From Gammaproteobacteria bacterium (lineage in GTDB: Bacteria > Pseudomonadota > Gammaproteobacteria > HK1), in NCBI GenBank assembly GCA_022826505.1, contig JAJDUQ010000189.1, positions 1 to 64,000 of the forward strand: DNA of 64,000 bases. Direction: 5' to 3'. Position 1 is the stretch's first letter, and the number at the start of each line of letters is the position of its first letter. The notes beneath the pieces were generated by a model. That model was not told the origin of the DNA. It ran no database searches and saw only the letters and a list, made by a program, of their open reading frames with translations. Shown piece by piece: positions 11,016-19,137 of the stretch. The position numbers were made by a program, and so were the translations under genes.

Positions 11016-11141
11016 CTCACCGGGAGCTGCCCACCCTTGCGATGAGGTGGGTCCGTACGTGCCGACTCGGCGAAGCCCTTCCCGGCCGGCGCTTGAGGGC
11101 GTGCGGGACGGCAGTCGAATTTCCGGCATCCCGTCGTCCTT

Positions 11142-11168
11142 GCCGGGGGCGGAGGGCCGGCCCCCGGC
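11142..11168. terminator. Strong GC hairpin between convergent nuoN and psd
   Basis: Perfect 9-bp inverted repeat GCCGGGGGC(11142-11150)/GCCCCCGGC(11160-11168), 9-nt loop; no U-tract. Confidence 0.35.
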
Positions 11169-11192
11169 TCACCCCCCCACGCTCCGCGGCGT

Positions 11193-12110
11193 TCACTCGC
11201 GGACGCCGGATTCCACCTCACCGATGCGCCGTCCCAGTTGTATCGGCGAGCCCGGCACCATCCATGATTCCCACTCGACCGTGGTGTTCGCGAGCATCAT
11301 GATCACTGTCGAGCCCATGTTGAATCGGCCCATCTCCCACCCCTGCTCGAGCACGATCTCGGCGTCTTCGTAGCGTTCGACGCGCACCTCGCGCCGCCGG
11401 GGTGGCACAACCACGCCGCACCACACCTGTTCGATGCATCCCACGAAGACCGCACCGACCAGGGTGATCGCCATGGGCCCAAGTTCGGTATCGAAGAATG
11501 AGACGACCCGCTCGTTGCGCGCAAACAATCCGTCGACGGCGTGGACGGTGGACGGATTCACGCTGAACAACTCTCCGGGGACGTACACCATGCGACGCAG
11601 CCGGCCCGTCACCGGCATGTGCACGCGGTGATAGTCGCGTGGAGCCAGGTAAATCGTTGCAAATCTCCCGCCGTCGAATGTGGCGGCAGCGCGTTCATCG
11701 CCCCCGAAGAGCGCTTCCAGCGTGTAGGCGTGGCCCTTGGCCTGCACGACGCTGCGGCCTTGCATCGAGCCTGCCGCTGCCATGGTCCCGTCCGCCGGAG
11801 CCACGACGGTTCGGGGTCCGCCCTCCAGCGGCCGCGCATCGGAGACGAGCGCGCGGGTGAAGAAAGCATTGAAGTGGGGATACGATGCGGGGAAGGGATC
11901 GGGGACGACGCTCATGTCGACACCGTACCTGCGAATGAACCACCGAATCTGCCAGTTCTTCCATGGGCCGAACCGAATTCGGGTCGCGTGCAGCATCATC
12001 CATGACAGCAGGTGCTTCGGATAGAGCCGCTGGCGTACACCTGCGAGGTTGACCACCCTCCGGGAAGACGCCGAGTGCTCGGATGTTGGCGTAACTGCGC
12101 GACGATTCAT
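11193..12110 (-). CDS. psd: Phosphatidylserine decarboxylase
   Basis: FFTRALVSDARPLEGGPRTVVAPADGTM, YLAPRDYHRVHMPVTG, FVGCIEQVW, NMGSTVI (GST processing motif). Confidence 0.93.
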   Translation of the reverse strand: MNRRAVTPTSEHSASSRRVVNLAGVRQRLYPKHLLSWMMLHATRIRFGPWKNWQIRWFIRRYGVDMSVVPDPFPASYPHFNAFFTRALVSDARPLEGGPRTVVAPADGTMAAAGSMQGRSVVQAKGHAYTLEALFGGDERAAATFDGGRFATIYLAPRDYHRVHMPVTGRLRRMVYVPGELFSVNPSTVHAVDGLFARNERVVSFFDTELGPMAITLVGAVFVGCIEQVWCGVVVPPRRREVRVERYEDAEIVLEQGWEMGRFNMGSTVIMMLANTTVEWESWMVPGSPIQLGRRIGEVESGVRE

Positions 12111-12129
12111 GCACTTCACGAGCGACGTG

Positions 12130-13680
12130 TCAGTACCGCGTAGACCTTCGGGGTCCGGAGCTGATGGCTCCCATAATCGCGTCGACATGGCGGCTCATGA
12201 CGGCCAGTTTCAGGTCGCGACCGGCGGGATCGTCCCAAAGGTCTTCGAATTCGTCAGGATCGCTTTCCAGATCGTACAGCTCTCCGAGATCGTGGCCTCG
12301 ATACGTCACCATCTTGTAGCGCCCATCGAAGCTCATGAACGCCTGCGTGGGATCGTTGCCCCCTTCGCTGAAGTTGCACGAATCGTGAAACTCCGAAACC
12401 ACCATGAACTTCCCTGTGGCCGTATCCTCGCCCAGCAGGGCCGGGATCAGGGATCGGCCCTGCATGACGTACGGCACGTCGACACCCGCGGCCTCGAGGA
12501 GCGTCGGTGCCACGTCGATCAGCTCGGTCAGCGACTCCGAAGTGCGGCCGCCGGCAACCCGGTTCGGCCACGAGACGATCAGGGGCACCCTCACGGATCC
12601 CTCGAAGAACCGAGCGCCCTTGTAGACCAGGCCATGGTCGCCCAGAAGCTCGCCGTGGTCGCTCTGAAAGACCACCAACGTGTTGTCCAGCTCCCCGGCG
12701 GTGTCGAGCGCGTCCAGCAGCTCGCCAAGGTGCAGGTCGATCATCTCGATCATGGCGTAGTAGCCGCACTTGATCAGGCGGGCGTTGAAACTGTCGCCGG
12801 CGCCCGAGCCGGGAGCACGCTCCCCGGGTCGCCCGAGATCGAGAGGATCGCGGGCGAAGACGTTCTGCGCCCGAATGCCGTGGAAGCGAGGCTGGCGCTG
12901 GAGGTCCTCGGAGCGGAACACCGGCGCCGGAACGTCCTTAGGATCGTACCGATCGAGGAATTCGCGCGGCGGGAGATAGGGTGAATGCGGGTCGTATGGG
13001 TTGATGCTGAGAAGCCACGGCCCGTCGCGTTCTTCCGCGACGAAGCGGAGCGCCATCTCGTTGGCCCACTTGGTCTGCCGCAGAGCCTCGTGGGCGCCCG
13101 GTCGAACGATATCTCCCTGTCCGGCATGGGAGCGACCGCGATCCCGGAGGTCGTAATGCGGCAGGATTGTGTTCGGGTCGACGCCCTTTTCGTTGCGCAG
13201 CCAGGCGAGGTATTCGTTGAGGTCGTCGGCGGCTTCGCCGGGATAGGGCAGGTTCGACCAGTGCACGACGCGGTACCCGTCGTCGTTGCGCGCTTCTCCA
13301 CGCTCGGAACTGGAAAGATGGAGCTTGCCGATGAGGGCACAATCGTAGCCCGCATCGGCCAGCAGGCGGGTGACCAGAATTTCGTCACGGGGAAAACGCT
13401 CGGCGCCATTGCGGTACACGTGGTGCGACGCGCAGTACCGGCCGGTCATGAAGCTCGCGCGGCTCGGCGTGCAGAGCGTGCTCTGGGCGTAGGTCCGGGT
13501 GAACGCGACCCCGGTTGCGCACAGCCTGTCGATGGCGGGAGTACGGATGTAGTGGTTGCCGAGCGCCGCCACGGTGTCGTAGCGCTGTGCATCGGTGCAG
13601 TACCACAGGATGTTCGGGCGCTCGGTCACCGATCCCTCCGAGCCGGCAGCGTCATGTTCGGATTCCAGCGGCGAATTCAA
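12130..13680 (-). CDS. Sulfatase (formylglycine-dependent)
   Basis: RPNILWYCTDAQRYDTVAALGN; sulfatase signature CTPSRASFMTGRY; FQSDHGELLGDHGLVYKG. Confidence 0.92.
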   Translation of the reverse strand: MNSPLESEHDAAGSEGSVTERPNILWYCTDAQRYDTVAALGNHYIRTPAIDRLCATGVAFTRTYAQSTLCTPSRASFMTGRYCASHHVYRNGAERFPRDEILVTRLLADAGYDCALIGKLHLSSSERGEARNDDGYRVVHWSNLPYPGEAADDLNEYLAWLRNEKGVDPNTILPHYDLRDRGRSHAGQGDIVRPGAHEALRQTKWANEMALRFVAEERDGPWLLSINPYDPHSPYLPPREFLDRYDPKDVPAPVFRSEDLQRQPRFHGIRAQNVFARDPLDLGRPGERAPGSGAGDSFNARLIKCGYYAMIEMIDLHLGELLDALDTAGELDNTLVVFQSDHGELLGDHGLVYKGARFFEGSVRVPLIVSWPNRVAGGRTSESLTELIDVAPTLLEAAGVDVPYVMQGRSLIPALLGEDTATGKFMVVSEFHDSCNFSEGGNDPTQAFMSFDGRYKMVTYRGHDLGELYDLESDPDEFEDLWDDPAGRDLKLAVMSRHVDAIMGAISSGPRRSTRY

Positions 13681-13703
13681 CCGAGTGGCTCGTCATGAGA
13701 GTT

Positions 13704-13780
13704 TGGCGCCCCGGACAGGAGTCGAACCTGTGACCTTCCGCTTAGGAGGCGGACGCTCTATCCGGCTGAGCTACCGGGGC
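13704..13780 (-). tRNA. tRNA-Arg (anticodon CCT), CCA encoded
   Basis: Reverse complement gccccggtagctcagccggatagagcgtccgcctcctaagcggaaggtcacaggttcgactcctgtccggggcgcca folds as cloverleaf; loop CTCCTAA. Confidence 0.95.
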
Positions 13781-13808
13781 TGACAGGAGATGCAGGATCG
13801 AGCCATGC

Positions 13809-13824
13809 TGGTGGAGCCGATGGG
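13809..13824. repeat. Distal att-like direct repeat of the tRNA-Ala 3' end
   Basis: TGGTGGAGCCGATGGG identical to 16429-16444 (3' end of tRNA-Ala). Confidence 0.75.
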
Positions 13825-14660
13825 CGTTGCTGGTGGAGATGGGGGGCACCCTATTTGAATGTCAAGTTATTGATTCCAAAGGATTCAATTTCCAACCTGC
13901 TCCATCACTCTCCCACAAAATCTACCACACTCCCTTTTCGGTGACACTCGCAGTTTCTCGACGTACGCATCGCGCCTCTGAACCGGGCCGAGAACGTCAG
14001 TCCGATGCGCTGCTCCGCCTCCTCTGCGTTCTCCTGGCGCACTCCTTCGAGGTGGACGTTCTCTCCGGGAGCGAGCGCTCAGCGCGCCCCCAGGCGAAGC
14101 GTGCGCGCGTCCTCTGCCAGTCCCAGCCCTGTCGCATTGCTCCGACCAGTGAGCGGATCGACCGGATTCGGTGATCGGATTCACGCCGAATCGGCGATCA
14201 GGTTCACCGGAATGCGGTAGAGGCCGTCCTCGTCGAGGATCAGCGTCTCGCTGAAGGCGGCGATCTGGAGCAGCCTGGGCCGGTCCGCTGCATTGCGGCA
14301 CAAGCGTGTCCGTGTCGTCCGGCACGCCATCGGTGTCGTCGACAGTGCCCCTCTCGGCAGTCAGCGTCGTGCACACGCGGGCGGATCCGAGATGGTGGGC
14401 TCGCGCCCGTAGCGGCGACGTTGACGCGTGCTTCCGTGGTCCCGCTCGCCGGACAGGCGTCGCTCTTTCGCGACTTCGCGTCTCCGGTGTTGTCGGTGAA
14501 CGACAATCGAACCGCCACTCAACGCTCATGCTCAAGCTCGGCGCGGCGAACAACGACGCCAGCCGGGCTTGGTTCCTCGTCGAGGTCCACGTCCCGCTCA
14601 CCGACGAAGAGCGGCACCGCCCACGGGCTCAACTTGCCGATACGGTACGAAGCGCCGGAG

Positions 14661-15476
14661 ATGTCCGTGCACCCGGACGGCACGATCAACGTGCGCCCCG
14701 AGAGCACGATCGGCGAGGGCGGACACCGGGTGCGCCTGCATATCGTGATCAAGAAGCCGCCGGGCGACGGACCGTTTCCGGTGGTGGTGTTCAACCACGG
14801 GTCGGTGGCGGGTGAGCCCAGAAACGAAGGCGACCGCAGGCGCGTCCACACGCCAGGGGCGCTCGTGCAATTCTTCATCACGCGCGGCTGGATGGTGGCA
14901 ATGCCGCAGCGACGCGGCCGCGGCTGGTCCGACGGACGGTACGGCGAAGGCGTCAACGCGAGAGGAACGAACTACACCTGCGACGCAGCGCCGACGCTCG
15001 CCGGGGCGCGTCGGGGGCTCGAGGACATCGAAGAGGCGATGCAGCTACTCGAGGCCCGCACCGACGTCGACGGATCGCGAATCGTGATGGCCGGACAATC
15101 GAGAGGCGGCATGCTGGCGGTCGCGTACGCGGGACGCCAACCCGGCGAAGTGCGCGGCGCGGTCAACTTCGCGGGGAACTGGCTCGACGACGAGTGCGAT
15201 ACGTCCAACGCGGTCAACAAGCAGATCCTGCGCATGGGAAGCACGTTCCCCGAACCCACACTATGGCTCTACGGAGGCCGCGACGCAGGCCAGTCCACGA
15301 GACAGACCCGGGGCATTTTCCGCAACTTCAAGCACCACGGGGGCAAGGGCCGACTCGCGATCTACCCCGATGGCGACCACTACATCATCGGATACCCGTG
15401 GGTGTGGAAGGAGGACTTGGCCGAGTACATGACATCGCTGGGGTTTCGGGAGTTCGAAACGGCACGGCAGCGATGA
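14661..15476 (+). CDS. Alpha/beta hydrolase (dienelactone hydrolase / prolyl-oligopeptidase-like); N-terminus uncertain
   Basis: FPVVVFNHGS...GRGWSDGRYGEG...DGSRIVMAGQSRGGMLAVAYAGR (GQSRGG nucleophile elbow), DGDHYI; ORF open from 14421 but upstream residues look non-coding. Confidence 0.65.
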   Translation: MSVHPDGTINVRPESTIGEGGHRVRLHIVIKKPPGDGPFPVVVFNHGSVAGEPRNEGDRRRVHTPGALVQFFITRGWMVAMPQRRGRGWSDGRYGEGVNARGTNYTCDAAPTLAGARRGLEDIEEAMQLLEARTDVDGSRIVMAGQSRGGMLAVAYAGRQPGEVRGAVNFAGNWLDDECDTSNAVNKQILRMGSTFPEPTLWLYGGRDAGQSTRQTRGIFRNFKHHGGKGRLAIYPDGDHYIIGYPWVWKEDLAEYMTSLGFREFETARQR

Positions 15477-15559
15477 ATGTGGTGTCCTTTGCATGGACGT
15501 CGGGCCCTCGTGAGGAATCACTCTTGGCCCGTGGCGCCGCCGGTTTTCTCCCTTCTGCT

Positions 15560-16055
15560 CCTAACACCGTGTCGTCGCCCGACTCGGTCGTCGGGTCAAA
15601 TCCGGCAATGGTGAAGGTGGTGCGCGTTTCGTGACGAGCGATTCCTGCGCCCGCGCCGACGTAAGGGCGCGTTGGCCCCCGGGTTGGAAAGTCGTAGGAC
15701 GCGGCCAACGTCACCGTCCACACGTCGGAGTCTCCGGTGAGACCGTAGGGGATGCTGACGGGGTGACCCTCGACCCGGAGATTGGTGATCGCTTCAATGT
15801 CGACCGGGGCGTAGCCCACCTCAAGCGCAAGGCGGACATTCTCCGTCACCCGGGCGCCCACGGCTGCGGAGAACGCCGCTGCGCTGGCGTACTGCGTCTC
15901 GGCGCTCACACGGCCGAAATCCGTGAGGCGGCTCGTGTGCGAATCGCGGGGCATCGCGTGGAAGCCCGACAAGGTCACGAACCAATCGGACCGCTCGTCG
16001 TCGACCCCCGGCGTCTCGGCATGTGCACTCGCTGCGCAGAGGATGATCAGGGCGG
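15560..16055 (-). pseudogene. Truncated outer-membrane beta-barrel protein (OmpW/opacity-like)
   Basis: Signal-like ALIILCAASAHAETPG then WFVTLSGFHAMPRDSHTSRLTDFGRVSAETQYASAAAFSAAVGARVTENVRLALEVGYAPVD...VTLAASYDFPTRGPTRPYVGAGAGIARHE; no in-frame ATG/GTG upstream and barrel pattern lost at the 3' end. Confidence 0.5.
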
Positions 16056-16076
16056 GCGTCGTTCCGCACCTGGGCG

Positions 16077-16247
16077 ATGGAGTGCACCAACGCCGATCTT
16101 GCGGTGATGGAGATGAGCTTGGGCCACGTCGTGGCCTCGGCGGTCGTGGAGGTCTATGCCCGAGGAGAGCTCATCAAGAAACGTCGCGCGTTGATGGACG
16201 CGTGGGGCCTGTTTGTGACCGGGCAGGGCGGTGCCGATTCCGCCTGA
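16077..16247 (+). pseudogene. C-terminal remnant of P4-type tyrosine integrase
   Basis: Reads (FRTWA)MECTNADLAVMEMSLGHVVASAVVEVYARGELIKKRRALMDAWGLFVTGQGGADSA*, matching the FRdWA.e.tn...e.aLaH.vg..ve.aYrRgdl.eKRR.LM.aWa pattern. Confidence 0.75.
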
Positions 16248-16428
16248 AGGCCCCTTGGATGCAAGCGCCGGGCGGTGCATTCGCCCGTGCGCTTGTCCCA
16301 CATTTTCTACCACCGTCTTCGCTGTGTGGCAGGGATCGTCCCGGGTTTGCCTGGGTCGTCCCTTCGTTCGAATATCCCTTCCAAATCCGGGAGATACGAC
16401 CGATTTGGGGCCTCATGACCGATTTTGT

Positions 16429-16504
16429 TGGTGGAGCCGATGGGGGTCGAACCCACGACCTCAGCATTGCGAACGCTGCGCTCTCCCAACTGAGCTACGG
16501 CCCC
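16429..16504 (-). tRNA. tRNA-Ala (anticodon CGC), CCA encoded
   Basis: Reverse complement ggggccgtagctcagttgggagagcgcagcgttcgcaatgctgaggtcgtgggttcgacccccatcggctccacca; loop TTCGCAA. Confidence 0.94.
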
Positions 16505-16616
16505 TGCGAGGATGTCGAAGTGTACTCGCGTCGATTTCAACGCGCCAGCATCCCTCGGTTGCCGTCAATCATGCCCGCCAAGTACGATGCCGGGGTCCTC
16601 CCTCGGGTACCCGCAC

Positions 16617-17579
16617 ATGCACGATCCTCTCCCGCTGCTGGTCCATACGTCCTTTCCCCCGGTGCGCCGCAGTCGGCTCACTACACTGCAGGTCAACCTC
16701 GGCTATCGCTGCAACCAGTCGTGCCTGCATTGTCACGTGAACGCGGGTCCGAAGCGCACCGAGCAGATGAGTGCCAGAACGGTGGGTCAACTCATCCGGT
16801 ACATGCGAGCGTCCAGTGTGGCGGTGCTCGATCTCACCGGGGGTGCGCCGGAATTGAACCCCAACTTCCGGCATCTCGTCGATGCGGCGGTGCAGCACGG
16901 GGTTCGGGTCATCGATCGATGCAACCTGACGATCCTGTTCGAACCCGGTCAGGAGGATCTGGCGGAGTTTCTGGCGGACCGACGGGTCGGCGTCGTCGCT
17001 TCATTGCCCTGCTATCTTGGCGAAAACGTGGACCGACAGCGCGGCAAGGGAGTCTTCGAAGCGAGTATTGCCGGACTGCGACGTCTCAACGCTCTGGGCT
17101 ACGGTCGCGAAGACACCGATCTCTCCCTCGACCTCGTCTTCAATCCACAAGGGCCGGTGCTTCCCCCGGCGCAAGTCGAGCTTGAACGCGCCTACAAGAG
17201 CGAGCTCGGTCAGCGATTCGGAGTCCAGTTCGACCGGCTGCTGACGCTTGCGAACATGCCGATCGGCCGTTTCGGGAGCACCCTCATTTCCAAGGGCCAG
17301 TTCAAGGACTATCTTGAATTGTTGCGCGCAGCGCACGTCGAAACGAACGTCGAGCACGTGATGTGCCGGAATACCGTAAGCATAGACTGGCAGGGATATG
17401 CCTACGACTGCGACTTCAACCAGATGCTTGGACTCCCGATGCGCCTCAACGGCTCACCGCGGACACATGTCACGGACCTCGTCTCGACCGATATCGAGGG
17501 AAGACCGATCGCAATTCGTGATCACTGCTTCGGCTGCACGGCGGGGCAGGGGAGCAGTTGCGGCGGTGCCCTGGCCTGA
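16617..17579 (+). CDS. Radical SAM/Cys-rich protein (rSAM_SeCys / ArsS-like, DUF3641 C-terminus)
   Basis: CNQSCLHCHVNAGP (CxxxCxxC), LTGGAPELNPNFRHLVDA, CNLTILFEPGQEDLAEFLAD, C-terminal CFGCTAGQGSSCGGALA. Confidence 0.88.
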   Translation: MHDPLPLLVHTSFPPVRRSRLTTLQVNLGYRCNQSCLHCHVNAGPKRTEQMSARTVGQLIRYMRASSVAVLDLTGGAPELNPNFRHLVDAAVQHGVRVIDRCNLTILFEPGQEDLAEFLADRRVGVVASLPCYLGENVDRQRGKGVFEASIAGLRRLNALGYGREDTDLSLDLVFNPQGPVLPPAQVELERAYKSELGQRFGVQFDRLLTLANMPIGRFGSTLISKGQFKDYLELLRAAHVETNVEHVMCRNTVSIDWQGYAYDCDFNQMLGLPMRLNGSPRTHVTDLVSTDIEGRPIAIRDHCFGCTAGQGSSCGGALA

Positions 17580-17616
17580 ACCCGCATGACGGCGGATTCC
17601 GTTCCGCCTTGACTCG

Positions 17617-18306
17617 GTGAACTCTCCGACGATCTCGGTCGTCGTTCCAGTGCTGGACGAGGCCGACACACTCGCGCATTCGTTGCGACCGCTTCAATCC
17701 GAACGCGGGCATGGTGTCGAGGTGATCGTGGTCGACGGTGGCAGCCGGGATCGGAGCCGATGTGTCGCTGCGCCGCTTTGCGACCGCTTGCTCTGCGCGC
17801 CACGAGGCCGTTCACGACAGATGAACGCGGGGGCTGCGGCTGCCTGCGGATGGGCGCTGGTGTTTCTTCACGCGGATACGCGGCTTCCATCCGGGTGGTG
17901 CGAGCTGGTTCTCCGAGCCCTTGAAACCCGGGACCGCAAATGGGGCCGATTCGACGTGCGGCTCGACGGCGCTCACCCGATGTTGCGCGTGATCGAGCGC
18001 GCGATGAACCTGCGGTCTCGTCTGAGCGGAATCGCCACGGGCGATCAGGCGATCTTCACCACACGCGACGCATTCCGGGAAGCCGGCGGATTTCCCGACA
18101 TCGCCCTCATGGAAGACGTGGCGCTCAGTCGTGCGCTGCTGACTCGATCACGTCCGGTCTGTCTGCGCAATGCAGTGACGACGTCGAGTCGGCGGTGGGA
18201 GCGCAATGGAATCGCCCGTACCATCGTCCTGATGTGGCGCCTGCGACTCGAATACGCGCTCGGCGTCGATCCCGAGAAGCTCGCGCGTCTCTATCGCGGC
18301 GGCTGA
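17617..18306 (+). CDS. Glycosyltransferase family 2 (rSAM/selenodomain-associated transferase 2 type)
   Basis: SVVVPVLDEADTLAHSLRPL...EVIVVDGGSRDRS...GRSRQMNAGAAAACGWALVFLHADTRLP; neighbour of rSAM gene; GTG start. Confidence 0.85.
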   Translation: MNSPTISVVVPVLDEADTLAHSLRPLQSERGHGVEVIVVDGGSRDRSRCVAAPLCDRLLCAPRGRSRQMNAGAAAACGWALVFLHADTRLPSGWCELVLRALETRDRKWGRFDVRLDGAHPMLRVIERAMNLRSRLSGIATGDQAIFTTRDAFREAGGFPDIALMEDVALSRALLTRSRPVCLRNAVTTSSRRWERNGIARTIVLMWRLRLEYALGVDPEKLARLYRGG

Positions 18307-18309
18307 GCG

Positions 18310-18924
18310 GTGGCATTCGACTGCCGAATCGTGGTCATGGCTCGTGCGCCGGTCGCCGGGAAGACCAAGCGCCGGCTGATCCCGGCCATCGGGGCAGAGC
18401 GCGCTGCCGCCCTGCATCGGGCCATGATTCACCGCGCAGTCACGGCGGCGCTGGCCAGCGACGTGGGGCCGGTGGAACTGTGGTGTACCCCGAATGCCGA
18501 TCACGAGGTGTTCCAGACGCTGCGGCGCCGGGTGAAGGTCACGCTGCACTCGCAGGTCGGAGCGGATCTCGGGGCGAGGATGCTTGGAGCAATCGAGAAG
18601 CGATCCGGCGCGACTGCGGTTATCGGAACCGACTGCCCGTTTCTGGAGCCCGGCGATTTCGTTCGTACTGCCGGTGTCCTGCGCTGTTCGGATGCGGACG
18701 TGGTCATTGTTCCCGCCATGGACGGTGGCTACGTGCTGATAGCGGTCGATAAACCCCGACCCGAGTTGTTTGCGAAGGTCGACTGGGGTACCGGGCACGT
18801 ACTCGCACAGACTCGAGACCGGGCTCATGCGGCGCGACTGAGGCTGCTGGAGCTCGAACCCCGGCCAGACATCGATCGTCCCGAGGATCTCGAGGCGCTC
18901 GATGGTCTGCTGAGCTGGAGATGA
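18310..18924 (+). CDS. DUF2064 / rSAM/selenodomain-associated transferase 1
   Basis: VVMARAPVAGKTKRRLIPAIGAERAAALHRAMI...VIGTDCPFLEPGDF...VVIVPAMDGGYVLIAVDKP. Confidence 0.87.
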   Translation: MAFDCRIVVMARAPVAGKTKRRLIPAIGAERAAALHRAMIHRAVTAALASDVGPVELWCTPNADHEVFQTLRRRVKVTLHSQVGADLGARMLGAIEKRSGATAVIGTDCPFLEPGDFVRTAGVLRCSDADVVIVPAMDGGYVLIAVDKPRPELFAKVDWGTGHVLAQTRDRAHAARLRLLELEPRPDIDRPEDLEALDGLLSWR

Positions 18925-19056
18925 CTCGGAATTCGGCCGTGTCGTAGCGCAGAGAGGTCGGTGATGGTGACGAGTCATGGCTGGTGTCGGCGTGTCCGGG
19001 CTATCTGAATCGTAGATCCTCCGTCGAGATGAATAGTACTTAATAACAATGGAATA

Positions 19057-19093
19057 CATGAAAAATATAACTTTTATCTTGAACTTTTTCATG
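19057..19093. promoter_or_regulatory. AT-rich patch with perfect 9-bp inverted repeat upstream of PBP1b
   Basis: CATGAAAAA (19057-19065) / TTTTTCATG (19085-19093), 19-nt spacer. Confidence 0.35.
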
Positions 19094-19137
19094 CAGTTTC
19101 GTAGTCTCTGGCGGAGTTGCCACCTGGTCCCAGCGTC

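Larger units (their letters stand above)
13809..16444. mobile_element. Decayed tRNA-Ala-integrated genomic island (~2.6 kb)
   Basis: 16-bp direct repeat at both ends, integrase C-terminal remnant 182 bp from the tRNA 3' end, gene fragments with shifted frames, AT-rich left end. Confidence 0.7.

Noticed and set aside
17540-17585. In-frame UGA selenocysteine in the rSAM_SeCys protein
   Set aside because: C-terminal motif is CFGCTAGQGSSCGGALA followed directly by TGA; cysteines occupy the expected positions and no extension of the family is expected after the stop.
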